In this document: positions 22,848 through 36,334 of the stretch, piece by piece
Numbering within the stretch: the first letter of the stretch is position 1
Layout: every line of letters begins with the position of its first letter
Assembly: GCF_024679095.1 (NCBI RefSeq)
Contig: NC_066517.1
Span: forward strand, 70,001 to 134,000
Source of the DNA: Eriocheir sinensis
Lineage: Eukaryota > Arthropoda > Malacostraca > Decapoda > Varunidae
Reading direction: 5' to 3'
DNA: 64,000 nucleotides
Made by a program: the position numbers and the translations under genes
Notes under the pieces: generated by a model
What the model saw: the letters and a program-made list of their open reading frames with translations, nothing else
Told to the model about the DNA's origin: nothing
Databases searched by the model: none

Positions 22848-24600
22848 GGAGGAGAGGTGTCCTGATACCCTCCTCTTGAAAGAGTTCAAGTCGTAGGCAG
22901 GAGGAAATACAGATGAAGGAAAATTGTTCCAGAGTTTACTAGCGAGAGAGATGAAAGAGTGAAGATGCTCGTTAAATCCTGCGTAAAGGATTTGGACAGT
23001 AAAGGGATGAGCTTGAGTAGAAAGTCGTGTGTGGCGGGGCGGCGGGAGGGGGGGAGGCATGGAGTTAGCAAGTTCGGAAGAGCAGTCAGCGTGAAAATAT
23101 CGATAGAAGATAGAAAGAGAGGCAGCATGGCGGCGAAATTTAAGAGGTAGAAGACTATTAGTATGAGGAGGAGAGCTGATGAGACGAAGACCCCCCCACA
23201 CATGAAATGCATACTCCATATGAGGGCGGACAAGGCCCTGTAAATGGATAGCAACTGTGCGGGGGAGAAGAACTGGCAGAGACGGTACAGAACGCCCAGC
23301 CTCGAGGAAGCTGATTTAGTAAGAGAAGAGATATGAAGTTTCCAGTTGAGATTTTGAGTTAAGGATAGACCGAGGATGTTCAGTGTTGAAGAAGGTGATA
23401 GCTGGGTGTTGTCAAAGATTAGGGGATAGTTGTTTGGAAGATTGTGTCGAGTGGATAGGTGGAGAAACTGTGTTTTTGAGGCACTGAAGGACACCAAGTT
23501 CTTTTTGCCCCAATCGGAAATAATAGTAAGGTCTGAGGCTAAGCGTTCTGTAGCCTCCAGCCTGGAATAGTTTAGTTCCTGTTGGGTGGGTCTTCTATTA
23601 AAAGAAGTTGAATAATGCAGAGTAGAGTCATCGGAGTAAGAATGGATAGGCCAGTTTGTTTTGCAAAGAAGATCATCAATGAACAACAGAAAGAGAGGGG
23701 GATATATGACAGAACCCTACGGAACACCACTATTAATAGGTTTACGGGAAGAACAGTGACCGTCTACCACAGCAGAAATAGAACGGTCAGAGAGGAAACT
23801 GGAGATAAAGATACAGAGAGAAGAATAGAAACCGTAGGAGGGTATTTTGGAAAGCAAAGATTTGTGCCAGACCCTGTCAAAGGCTTTTGATATGTCCAGC
23901 GCAATAGCAAAGGTTCCACCGAAACGGCTAAGAGAGGATGACCAAGAATCAGTTAGGAAGGCAAGGAGATCGCCAGTAGAACGCACCTTGGGGAACCCAT
24001 ACTGGCGATCAGATAGAAGGTCAGAAATGGAAAGATGCTCTTGCATCTTCCGGTTAAGGATAGATTCAAAAGATTTAGATAGACAAGAAAGCAAAGCTAT
24101 AGGACGGTAGTTTGAGGGATTGGAACGGTCACCCTTCTTAGGCACAGGCTGTATGAAGGCATACTTCCAGCAGGAAGGAAAGGTAGATGTTGACAGGCAG
24201 AGGCGAAAGAGTTTGACCAGGCAGTGTGACAGCACGGAGGCACAGTTTTAAGGACAATAGGAGGCACTCCATCAGGTCCATAAGCCTTCTGAGGATTGAG
24301 GCCATAGAGGGCATAGGAAATATCACTCTTAAGAATCTTAATAACAGGCATAAAGGAGTCAGAGGGTGGATGAGTATGAGGTATTAATATGCCCAGAATC
24401 GTCCAAAGTGGAGTTTTTAGAGAAAGTTTGAGAGAAGAGTTCAGCCTTAGAGATAGATGAGACAGCGGAGTTCCCGTCAGGACTAAGGAGAGGAGGGAAA
24501 GATGAAGAAGTGAACTTGGAGATGTTTTTGGCTAGATGCCAGAAGTGACGGGTATAATTAGAAAAAGCAATGCTTATGAGAACGTTCAAGTAAGGGGAAG
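22848..24600 (-). pseudogene. LINE copy C reverse transcriptase, multiply frameshifted
   Basis: Read from about 24600 downward: [79 protein letters not shown] and the active-site box. That box is SYSDD here, against SYADD in copy D, so both Asp residues remain. Then come [19 protein letters not shown] and the C-terminal HPFTVQILYAG part. At least four frame changes (near 24350, 24235, 23700 and 23150) inactivate it. Confidence 0.85.
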
Positions 24601-26712
24601 AGATGCAAATTGTAATGGGTGAGTCTGTGGTAAAGAAAAAAAAAATCATATTACAGCACTTAAGAATATAAAATTAGGAATGAATGAACTGTGGAAAATG
24701 CGATAATTCCAACATGTAAGTTAGGGAAAGAATAGTTAGCAAAAGGAGCTACTGGCAAGAAAATGATGCTGGGAAAGGTTGTAGCTGTGGTGATGGAAAT
24801 AAACAGCCTATTTCAGTGTCCGAGTTGGGTAAATAAATAATTCATCATCCCTATCACAACCACTGCCACATTCTTCAGTAAACACCCCTCGGGTATCCTC
24901 ACCGTCTTCCTTTCAGCATCCTCACCACTGCTGCAATATTCACCCAACATTTATTCAAAACGAACATCACCATCACCTTCATTTCACACTATCACCACCA
25001 TCTTAACTCACCACACTCATCCCTAGAGGCACTTTACGCCCACTGACTCCACCAACATCACCATCACCATTCACCATCAAAACTCATCCCCATTATCCTC
25101 CTCCTCCTCCTCCGTCACCGTTACCAAGCCTAACACAAAGCTAGACAGATGGAAAAGAGAAAAATTGATGGTGGCCGTCAACTCGGTCGAGAGACGGATT
25201 AAAAGATCAAATAAAATAAAACAATAAAAACTCCCCGCCGACGCAGTGGTCCGATATAAACACAATTAGAATGAAAAAAAGTATAATGCTCGTGTTTAAT
25301 ACAAGCGTTGTAAAAAAAAAGTGTTTAGTCTCTTAATTCTCTCCCTCTCCCTCCTCTTCCTCCTGCGCCTCGTTACGTCAGGCAGGTGTGTGTGCTGAGG
25401 GGAAGGTGGTAATATTTCTTTACTCTTACTTTCTCCTCTTGGTATCCTCTTCCTCTTACTTCATTTTCATCTTATTTCCTTTAATTCTACTTTCCTTTTC
25501 TTCCTTTTCCTCTTACTGTCTGTTCCCTTTTACATTATTTTCCTCATACTTTCTTTTCCACTAAATTTCCATTTTCTCTTACTTCCTCCCCCTCTTACTT
25601 TCTTTCCCCTGTTAGTCCTTTTCCTCCTGTTTTCTTTTCCTCTTATTTTCCTTTCCCTCTCACTACATTCATCATCTTTTTCCATCTTTTTCTTTACTGT
25701 TTGTTCCTCTTCACGTTTTCTTCACTATCTCTCTTCCATCTGTCTTCTTTCCCTCTTCCTTCCTCGTCCGCATCCTCCGCGCGCCTCCTCGCCGCCTCTC
25801 AGCCTCCACACCTCCTCTGTAATGGCCTGAGCACGAGGCGACCCAAGGCATCCTCGGCTCCTCTTTTATCTCAACTACTTCATCTTTCCTTTTAGCTTTT
25901 TCTCTCCCCTCATTTTTTTTCTTTCCTTTCATCTACCGGTTTCTGTAATAACTGAAGACATCCAGCTTTGTTATCTTTTTTTACGGATTTTTTCTTTTCG
26001 TGTTAGGCGACACCTTCTACTATTCCTTTCCTCTAATCCTTTCTCATTTAGCATATTTTCCACAAGGTCTCCATAGGTTTTATTTGTATCTGTAGTAATG
26101 AGAGACAGCCAAGAATATTTGTTATTTATCTTCTTCCAGTCCAAAGGTATTTTTTATCTTTTTTCATCCCTTCTCTTTCACTTTTTTATAGTATAATCTA
26201 TTTTCAGATTTCTTTCTCCTTTTACTCGCTTCTTCAGTCACCAAAAAGTCACTCCTTTTTTTCTACGGTATTATTTTTAAATCCATTAATTTCCCAGTCT
26301 TCAAACTATTATTCTATCGCTTTTCCAGACCCCTAATTATATCCTTTCAAATAATTTATATTACGTTTCTTCTCCATTTACGACAAGGAATACATAATTG
26401 AAGTTAACTAATATCTTCCAAAAAACCCTCATTTGATTTCCTCTCTGACTGTGGAGGTAAATATTTACGTTCTCATATTTTCACCACATGGATTTCTTAC
26501 CATGAATACTAACCTCAAAATATGAACGTAGCTTCCTAAGAGTTTTAGCTCAGAACTAAAAATACGTTGATCGGTAAATACACAAAGAAACATGAAACAT
26601 CAGACGAACGCACACGATACATATACTGAAGTACACATGACACTGATAACAAGACGTACATAAAATAGATTAATAAAACGTTATAAATAGACAAAAGGAA
26701 GGTAAAGTTGGG
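24601..26712. other. No gene seen
   Basis: Mixed AT-rich sequence. It is rich in CACCATCA words at 24840-25080, and pyrimidine-rich from 25320 to 25960 on the plus strand. Nothing in either strand resembles a domain or an element I know. Confidence 0.55.
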
Positions 26713-26998
26713 GGCATACGCTGTAGCAGCGCGTGGCCTCGGTGCTCATCTCCGTAACATTGGCCTTTTAGCCTGTGGTGGGAGGAAGCCCATTACCCCG
26801 GGACACAGGGCCAGTGTGACATCCGGGTTACCACATTTTACCTTCCCCAGGTTTCCCCAGGAACCCATTTATCGACCAGCCCGAAAGGGAGGATGAACTG
26901 CTGGGTGAGCTGCACGCCGATTGCCCGGGCCGGGATTCGAACCCGGGCCCGCGGAGTAGAAGCCAGGCACGTTAACCACTAGACCACGGAGGCGCATA
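26713..26998 (-). mobile_element. tRNA-derived SINE, second family
   Basis: The minus strand begins GCGCCTCCGTGGTCTAGTGG, TTAACGTGCC (A box) and has GGGTTCGAATCCC (B box at about 26933-26945). A body follows that includes TTCCTGGGGAAACCTGGGGA. The tRNA-like head is excellent, but no acceptor stem closes after the B box and a 200-base body follows, so SINE is preferred over a tRNA gene. Confidence 0.78.
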
Positions 26999-27415
26999 AT
27001 AGACAAAATAGACAAAGATATGCATATTATATAATTAAATGAAATACATACATGTAACAGAAAATATCATTTTATAGAAGATATACCGAAATAACATGCA
27101 AAAGACAAACATACACATAACATACAAAGATAAAACACATTCCTACAGATGAAAAAAAAAAAAAACGGGCAGATACTTGGCTAAACACACAAGTAAAGCA
27201 ACAGGTAAACAGGTTAACTATCAGCAGAGGAGGATGAAAACCCAGCAAAAGGCGAGCAAGGAGGAAGAGAAGGGAAAAGGAAGGGGTGAAGAGAGGGGAA
27301 AGGGAGAGGGTAAAAGGGAAAAGGTGGGGAAAAGGAGGGAGCGGGGAAAGCAGGTAGGAGGCGGAGAAAAAAAGGAAGGAAGGAAAGGACCAATGGGAGG
27401 AAGAAGGGTGAGAAC
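26999..27415. other. A-rich then purine-rich sequence
   Basis: 27000-27170 is AT-rich. 27230-27415 is a GA-rich tract (AAGGAAGGGG-like words). No gene. Confidence 0.6.
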
Positions 27416-27690
27416 GCAGTTTTGAAATAAGCATAACGTGAGGAACTTTATCAAACGCTTCGGGCGTCCCAACATGTATAAACATCGTTGAAAAAGGTTA
27501 ATAGTTTGGTAAGGCAAGACCGATTACTACGAAATCCATGCTTACTATCAGTTATCAAATCATTTGTTTCAAGGAAAGTGATCATTTTATCCCTGATTAT
27601 TTTTTCGAATAGTTTAATTAGGACAGACGTAAGGCTGATGGGACGATAATTACTGGCTTGTTTTTTTATCTCCTTTTTTAAAGATCGGGG
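27416..27690 (-). pseudogene. CR1-like LINE fragment, copy F
   Basis: The minus strand reads SPIFKKGDKK, QASNYRPISLTSVLIKLFEK, then SKHGFRSNRSCLTKLLTFFN and AFDKVPHVMLISKL after a small deletion and frame change near 27460. It covers only the first half of the RT. Its 5' edge abuts the 3' tail of copy E. Confidence 0.82.
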
Positions 27691-27752
27691 AGGAGGAGGA
27701 GGAGGAAACATGGGAACATGGAAATGCAGGCAACATAAAGCCTATTAGCTCA

Positions 27753-28439
27753 TTACGAGGTCGCCCGCTTTGGTGATTTAATCTGCTCGACAGCCACTTG
27801 GGGCTTGAGGAGCAGATGAAAGCACATCGATGTTGAGGAGCAGATGAAAGCACCTCGATGTTGAGGAGCAGATGAAAGCACCTCGATGTTGAGGAGCAAA
27901 TGAAAGCACCTCGATATTGAGTTTATTCCCGACGCAGCGAAATGACGGTCGATTATATATTTGAAGGAGTTGATGGTATTTGCATTAACTACTTCTGAGG
28001 GAAGATTGTTCCAGTGGCGGACGACTCGGTTTGAATAGAAACTCCTTTCAGTGTCTGTGATACATCGACTCGACTGAATGGGTAAACCGTTATTTCTAGT
28101 TCTTGAGTTGGCTTGCAGTTCAAAGAATTTGGAGTAATCGACATTATTTATTTTTTTCAAGTACTTGAAGACTTGAATCTTATCCCCTCTTAGGCGCCTT
28201 TTCTTCAATGTAAAGAGATTGAGTCGCTTGAGTCCTTCCTCGTACGGTTGGGCCATTAAGGTTGGAATCATTTTCGTGGCGCGTCGTTGAATCCTTTCCA
28301 GTAAATCAATGTCCTTACAGTAATTAGGAGGACAGAACTGTACTGCATACTCGAGGTGCGGTCTTACCATGGAATTATACAAGGATAGCATCACGTCTGG
28401 CGTTTTACACTCGAAGCTCCTCGCTATGAACCCGAGCAT
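27753..28439 (-). pseudogene. CR1-like LINE copy E, C-terminal domain
   Basis: MVRPHLEYAVQFCPPNYCKD, IQRRATKMIPTLM, PYEEGLKRLNLFTLKKRRLR, SNRVVRHWNNLPSEVVN and NSFKYIIDRHFA. This is the conserved post-RT domain of CR1-like elements. It serves as reference for the split CR1 copy at 42393 and 55256. The frame continues into the 28-bp repeats. Confidence 0.85.
27807..27930. repeat. 28-bp tandem repeat, about 4 copies
   Basis: GAGGAGCAGATGAAAGCACC plus TCGATGTT repeats in the 3' region of LINE copy E, with single-base variants. Confidence 0.85.
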
Positions 28440-28639
28440 AGTGTTGGCTTTGTTGTATGCTTTTTTACAGTGATTCGCGTTTTCAGGTCACTGTTGATAG
28501 TGACTCAAGATCTTTTTCCTCCTGCATCGCCTGCAGAGGTCTCCCATTCATGATGTAAGTGTGGTTATTATTTCTGGACCCAATGTGCATGACTTTGCAT
28601 TTGTCAACATTAAAGGACATTTGCCATTTTTCCGACCAT

Positions 28640-29872
<1,233 letters not shown>

Positions 29873-30530
29873 TAGGTTATAATTCCATTTTTTTTAAGAT
29901 TATTGCCCTTTTTATTTCTCTGGTCATCCACGGTGGATCTACGGCACCATTTACTCGCCTGGGTTTCGTAGGCACTGTAGCCTTCTCTACCCTCAAAAGC
30001 TTATCTTCGAAGTCGTTCCACACGTTATCGATTGTATTGTCGGTGAGGTTAAGTTAGTCCCAGGTTGCAGGGGGAAGCAGCTCACGGGCTAGGTAGAAAT
30101 TTGCTTTTTTGTAGTTTGGTATCACTGACGGATTGCCTACGAGTTTGAGACTTATGTTGACATTAAAACGGATTAAGTGGTGATCGCAACAATTAATTTT
30201 CTCACCAACTTCACAGTCGCGATTGAGGTCGAGGTCACTTACTAGTACCAGATCCAGCAGATTGTTTTCTCTTGTCGGTTGAGTTACAACTTGAGTGAGG
30301 AGCGAATCCTCCACCATTTCTATAACCTGTTACCCTCTTGATCTCCAGTCAATTGTCCCAAGTCAATGTTAGGGCAATTAAAGTCCCCAATTATTATTGC
30401 TTCTTTGCTTTGTGTTAGAGAGTGAAGCTCTTCGTACAGGGCAGTGTCGTCGGCAGCCTGTTTTTTTGAGGGCCTGTATACGGTCGCAAGTGTTAATTTC
30501 TAATTATTCGCGGTTATTTCCACATAAACG

Positions 30531-30969
<439 letters not shown>

Positions 30970-32727
30970 CCTCCTAGGGTCTTAAAAGAAATCAAACATC
31001 AAATTTGTAAACCGCTCTCCATCATATTCAATAAATCTTTAACAGCTGCAAAAGTTTCGTCGGATTGGAAACTTGCAAATGTCACACCAATTTTCAAAAA
31101 GGGGGACAAGTCTCATCCAGGAAACTATCGACCAATTAGCCTGACATCTATTGTTTGTAAGTTAATGGAGACTATCATTCGCGACAATATGGTGAAATTC
31201 TTCGAAGAAAATAATATAATAAATAATTCGCAACATGGCTTCCGTAGTAAACGTTCGTGTTTGACTAACTTACTTGATTTTTTTCATTATATTTTTGAGG
31301 TGTTCGATGAAAGCAGATCAGTAGATATCATATATCTGGATTTTCAAAAGGCATTTGATAAGGTCCCCCACCAACGATTACTCAGCAAACTACTGGCGCA
31401 CGGTATCTCGGGTAACATTCACAATTGGCTTGCGGACTGGCTCTCTGAGCGGAAACAGAGAGTAGTTCTAAACGGTGTTACATCTAACTGGCTCGATGTC
31501 AGAAGCGGCGTACCTCAAGGATCAGTGCTTGGCCCCATGCTCTTCTTAACTAATGTTAATGATATCGATGATGGGCTCACTTGCAAAGTATCAAAATTTG
31601 CTGATGACACAAAAATTGCTAGTAAAGTAACTGCGATACTCGACGAAGAAGCTTTACAATCAGATATAGATCGACTTGCACGTTGGGCCAATCAATGGCA
31701 AATGAAATTTAACGTTGACAAATGTAAAGTGTTGCACATCGGAAAAAATAACAATCGCGTTCGGTACGTAATGAATGGCCAACAACTTTCTGCAGTAAGT
31801 AAAGAAAAGGATCTTGGAATCACTATATCAAGCGATTTAAAGCCCGGTCAGCATTGTTCAGAGGTAGTTAAAACTGCAAACAAATTGTTTGGCTTCATCA
31901 GACGAGTCTTTAATAATAAATCGGAAAAAGTAATATTAAAACTGTATAATTCGTTGGTTCGACCCCGTCTAGAGTACTGTGTACAGTTTTGGTCTCCCTA
32001 CTACAGAAAAGACATAGAAAAGTTGGAACGGGTCCAACGAAGAGTAACAAAGATGATTCCTAGGTTGAGAAAATTTGTCATATGAACAAAGACTTAAAGA
32101 AGTAAATTTATTCAGCCTATCAAAACGAAGAATGCGAGGCGATCTAATAGAAGTGTTTAAAATGTTCAAAGGATTCAGTGATATTAATGCGGAAGATTAC
32201 TTTACAATTGATCGATCAAATAGAACAAGAAGAAATCACAATTTGAAGATAAGTGGTAAAAGATTCTCGTCGCACGAAGCTAAACACTTCTTCTTCAATC
32301 GAGTTGTTAATGTTTGGAACTCTCTACCTTGTGATGTCGTTGATAGTACAACAGTTACGGCCTTCAAGAATAGATTAGACAAGTGCTTTGAATCCAACCA
32401 GCAACTAAGATATTACTCATTGTCGTAATAACGTTAAGTTCTTTCGAATACTGGTGTCCTTGTCCGCTTTTATCGCCCGGTTAGTGGTAGCAGTAATGGT
32501 AGTTCTTTCCTCTTTCCTACATAAATTCCATGCAGTTTTTCCATGCTGCAAGGTTCTTTTTCCTTTCCTGCCAGCTTTGGCTGGAGGGATCGGGGGGTGG
32601 GGAGGAGCCTTCGCCTTTGCAGTCCTTCATCTTCCACCTTTGATTAGATAGTTAGTGTAGCTTGTCACAAACAACCTCGTAAGGACCAGCAGGTCTGCTG
32701 TTGTTTGTTTTTCCTTTGTGTTCCTTT
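30970..32727 (+). mobile_element. CR1-like LINE, copy G, 5'-truncated
   Basis: Starts at PRVLKEIKHQICKPL (about 30975) inside the early RT. The frame is open through the RT to 32085, then a shift near 32070 moves it to 32075-32428. After the stop come about 270 bases of 3' UTR ending AAGGACCAGCAGGTCTGCTG and TTCCTTTGTG repeats (32706-32727), a 10-bp tail unit. It is a different subfamily from copies B and I. Confidence 0.85.
30975..32428 (+). pseudogene. CR1-like LINE copy G reverse transcriptase
   Basis: [70 protein letters not shown], intact FADDTKIA, then VRPRLEYCVQFWSPYYRKD and, after one frameshift near 32070, YEQRLKEVNLFSLSKRRMR and FFNRVVNVWNSLPCDVV. A single frame break in over 480 codons and intact catalytic residues suggest moderate age. 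Confidence 0.87.
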
Positions 32728-33743
32728 GTGTTCCTCCTCCTCCTCCTCCTCCTCCTCCTCTTCCTCTTCTTTTCTCCCCTTCTTCCTCCTCCTATTCATT
32801 CCGTTACAAAATGTTCTTCCTTGTTTGTTTATCTATCTATCCTCTTTTCCTCCCTTCCTTAATCTTCTCTCATTTCTCTCATCCTCCCTTCTCCTTCTTC
32901 CTAACTCTATCTTTTACATCTCTTTTTTATATATATATATTTTTTTTGTTTTCTCTCCTTCATCAGTTCCTCTCACTTCTCCCTCTTTATCCTGTAGCAC
33001 AAATCATTACATCTCGTTTCTTCTTCCTTTCCTCATTTCCTCTTTGCTTCTCCCTCCTATCCTCTCTCTTAACTCTTCCTCCTCTTTTTCTTTCTCACGT
33101 CTTCCCTTTCTCCCTCCTCATATATTCGTAATCTTTCAACTTTCCTCCTAACTCTCTATTCTTCTCTCCTTCCCTTCTTTGCTTTTCCCTCCGCTTCTAT
33201 CTCTTACTAGCTCCTCTTCCTCCTCCCCCCTCCCCCCCCATACTTTGCACCTCCCTTTTTCATCCCTTTTCATACCACACCTTTTCCGCCTTTCACCAGC
33301 TTGCGCCCACCTTCCTTTTACCTCCTTCCTCTTCCTTCTCTTCTTTCACCCTTCCCACTCTCTCACCTCCGCTTCCTTGCTACTTATTACCTACTTCATT
33401 TCCTCTTGCTCTGATTCTTCCCTCCCTCTCTACTTTCCCTTCTCCTTTCGTCTCTCCATCCTTTCCTCCATGTATTTGCTCCATCCTTCTCTCTCTTTCT
33501 CTATTTCCGCCTTTTCCTCATATATCCTTTTCTCTCCTGAGTTTTCTTCCCTCCTTCCCTCGCTACCTTCTCATCTTTACTTTTCTTTCTTTCATTCTCC
33601 TCTTTGACCTTCATTCTTCACTCTTTCCCTTCTACCATTCCCCCCCTCTCTCTCTCCTTCCCTCCTCTCTATAGTTATTTCATCATACCTCCTTTTCTTC
33701 CTAACCTTTACTCCCTAGTCCCTCCCTAGCTACCTTCACACAA
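32728..33743. other. Polypyrimidine tract, about 1 kb
   Basis: Starts with CTC trinucleotides (32729-32763) and stays strongly C/T-rich on the plus strand to about 33730. Serine/leucine/phenylalanine-rich frames are artefacts. Confidence 0.75.
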
Positions 33744-33793
33744 CTGTACACTGATCCAGAGGTCCTGTTGAGGACCTCTGGATCAGTGTACAG
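33744..33793. repeat. Perfect 23-bp inverted repeat, 4-base loop
   Basis: Left arm 33744-33766 and right arm 33771-33793 are exact reverse complements around GTTG. The right arm is the first sequence of LINE H (codons for DLWISVQ). The hairpin therefore marks the 5' junction of that element. Confidence 0.93.
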
Positions 33794-36334
33794 AGCAGAA
33801 AACTACCCTCAGTAATAATTGGTTGCGTCTACCGACACCCCAAAGCTCCTCCGGAAACCTTTGACTATATACACGAGACCCTGAGAAACATGTGCCTGAA
33901 AAACAAAGGTTTTTATATGCTCGGTGATCTAAATGATGATTTGCTATCCTACGGAAATAAATTAAGTACCATAATAAGCATAAACAAATTACACCAGATT
34001 ATTGACAGACCTACTCGTGTCACCCCTCAGTCAGCCACATTTCTAGACGTCATTATCACTAACAAACAGGACACAATTATACACAAAGACGTAATACCTA
34101 ACACTATAGCCGACCATGGCCTTATAACGGCAACGTTTAACATCACCAAACCTAAGCGCAAGCGAGAAATGAGAACGTTTCGTCATCTTGGGGCTTACAG
34201 TAAAGACCTGCTCTGTGATGCCTTACTAGGCGCTGCTCCCGCCATAAATGAAATTATCTCCACGGACAACGTAGACATACAGGTAAACACCCTCACGTCT
34301 GTACTATCAAATTGCTTGGAGCAATACACTCCTTTTGTCACAAAAGAAATCAACAAGCCTTTTGCCCCCTGGATTAACGACGAAATTCGCTCAGCAATGT
34401 CAACACGCAACACCCTCCAAGCGCGCCTAAAGCAAAATCGAAATGATGCTGAATTACTAGAGCAATATAAACACCATCGAAATAGAGTAAAGTCACTACT
34501 GCGAAATGCTGAACAATCCTACTACCGACAAAAAATCTACGACTGTCGAGGCAATTCAGCTGCCACCTGGAGAATAATAAAAGACCTCACACCCAACAAT
34601 AAAGAAACTAATAACAACAACTTCATTAAGGAGAATGAAGTGGCGAATAAATTCAATGACCTGTTTGTTAACGTGGGGGAACGCACCTTCCTAAAAACGC
34701 AAAACAATCTCAGCATTACAAATCAAAACTGTATTATCCCCCAACAAGATATAAATCACCGTCATCTTTTCAGGCCCAGCCCTGTAGACATGAACACAGT
34801 CATATTAACTATCAAACACCTAAAGAACACTAACTCCGCCGGTCCAGATGGGATTGCACTTCAGTACATCAAAGATTCACTACCAGTTACGATCACATCC
34901 ATCACTACTATCATCAACACGTCGATTGTTACAGGAAAATTCCCTACCATGTGGAAACACGCGACCGTCATACCTATCTATAAAAACGGAGACAGGGACG
35001 ACGTAAACAATTATCGCTCAATATCACTGTTACCTATTCTCTCAAAAATATTAGAGAAAATTGTAGCCCAACAGATGACTACCTTCCTAGAGTCCAAGAA
35101 ACTTCTCTCTAACAATCAACACGGCTTCAGACCTAAACTTTCAACTGAGACCGCCCTAACTACAGTTACAAATAAACTATACAGAAATATGGATGAGAAG
35201 AAATTATCCCTTATAACGTTGTGCGACCTATCAAAAGCCTTCGATAGCGTAAAACACGAAATCCTCATAAATAAACTACTCAAGGTTAACATAGACTCTT
35301 TTTGGTTCCATGACTATTTAAATGACAGAAGTCAAAAAGTTAAAGTGAATAACACCACGTCTGCGACTGCACCGATAAAAGACGGAGTTCGTCGAGGCTC
35401 AATATTAGGACCAATTCTCTTCGTCATTTTTGTCAACGACCTTGCTGAAGCAATACATGGATGCGAGATAGTCCAGTACGTAGACGACACGCAGCTCGTG
35501 AACACTGGTACTATTGATGCACTGCCTGACCTCATCACGGCGGCACAAACGACCTTCTCACTGGCCAGGGAATACTTTAATAAAAACGGCCTGTTACTGA
35601 ACACTAACAAAACCCAGTGTATCTTTATTGGGACCAGGTCAGTTATCAAACAAATTCCCCAAAACACCACTCTCCTTTTTGACAACACTCCCATCACTCC
35701 CAGCAAACACATCAAAAACCTTGGCGTTTACATGGACTCCCACTTGACGTTTAACATACATATTAACGAAACCCACAAGAAGGTCATTGGTACTCTAATG
35801 TTCATAAACAGAATTAAAGATAAATTTGAGAATGTAACACGTAAAATAGCTATTGAATCACTTGCTCTAAGTATCATTAATTATTGCCTACCAGTTTACG
35901 GCACTACAAATAGCACACTAATTAAGCGAGTACAAAAACTACAGAACTTTGCAGCAAAGATATGTATTGGGGGAGCGAGGAGGCGGGACCACGCCACCCC
36001 CTTCATAACACAATTGCACTGGCTTAAAATGAACAAGAAGATAATTTTTGATGTTGCTGTAACTGTATATAAGATAAAATGTAAAATGTATCCAGAGTGG
36101 TTCCTGCAGCTGCCAACCACAACTGAGGTGACACGGAGCAGGTACACAACAAGACACCGGGACAACCTACATGTTCCCCACACCAACACACACTGCGGGA
36201 CACGTTCGCTCCTAGTACAAGTCCCCAGGCTATGGAACGCTCTTCCACACCATGTAACACTATCAAGTACCATACAAGTGTTCAGAAAAAGACTAAAACA
36301 CTACTTGCTTGATAATGATATAAATATCAACTAG
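33771..36334 (+). CDS. LINE H ORF2: endonuclease remnant and reverse transcriptase, open frame
   Basis: About 854 codons without a stop; the first internal ATG is at 33890, but homology starts at 33771. Endonuclease traces: IIGCVYRHPKAPPETF, MLGDLNDDLLSYGNK, FLDVIITN and IADHGLITATF (SDH-type box with S to A). RT: NSAGPDGIALQYIKDS, NNYRSISLLPILSKILEK, QHGFRPKLSTETALTTV, LCDLSKAFDSVKHE, DGVRRGSILGPILF and active-site QYVDDTQLV. The C-terminal domain includes SIINYCLPVYGTTNSTLIKR and VPRLWNALPHHV. It is preserved but 5'-truncated, so it is a recent dead-on-arrival copy. Confidence 0.87.

Larger units (their letters stand above)
20805..24600 (-). mobile_element. Jockey/I-like LINE, copy C, split by a CR1-like insertion
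   Basis: The 3' UTR lies at 20805-20931 and starts, on the plus strand, with a T-run (the poly-A tail) and TTTACAGCAGAGGAGTCAGC. The same order is found at the 3' end of copy D (55408-55540). The element resumes at 22844 with GGGAGGAGAGGTGTCCTGAT. Between them sits the CR1-like LINE at 20932-22843. The 5' end is truncated near 24600, inside the endonuclease-RT linker (FWHLAKNIS). Confidence 0.82.

Noticed and set aside
26930..26998. tRNA gene on the minus strand
   Set aside because: A and B boxes are excellent, but no acceptor stem closes after the B box and a 200-base unrelated body follows, so it is a SINE. The same reasoning applies to 18290-18366 and 59898-59990.
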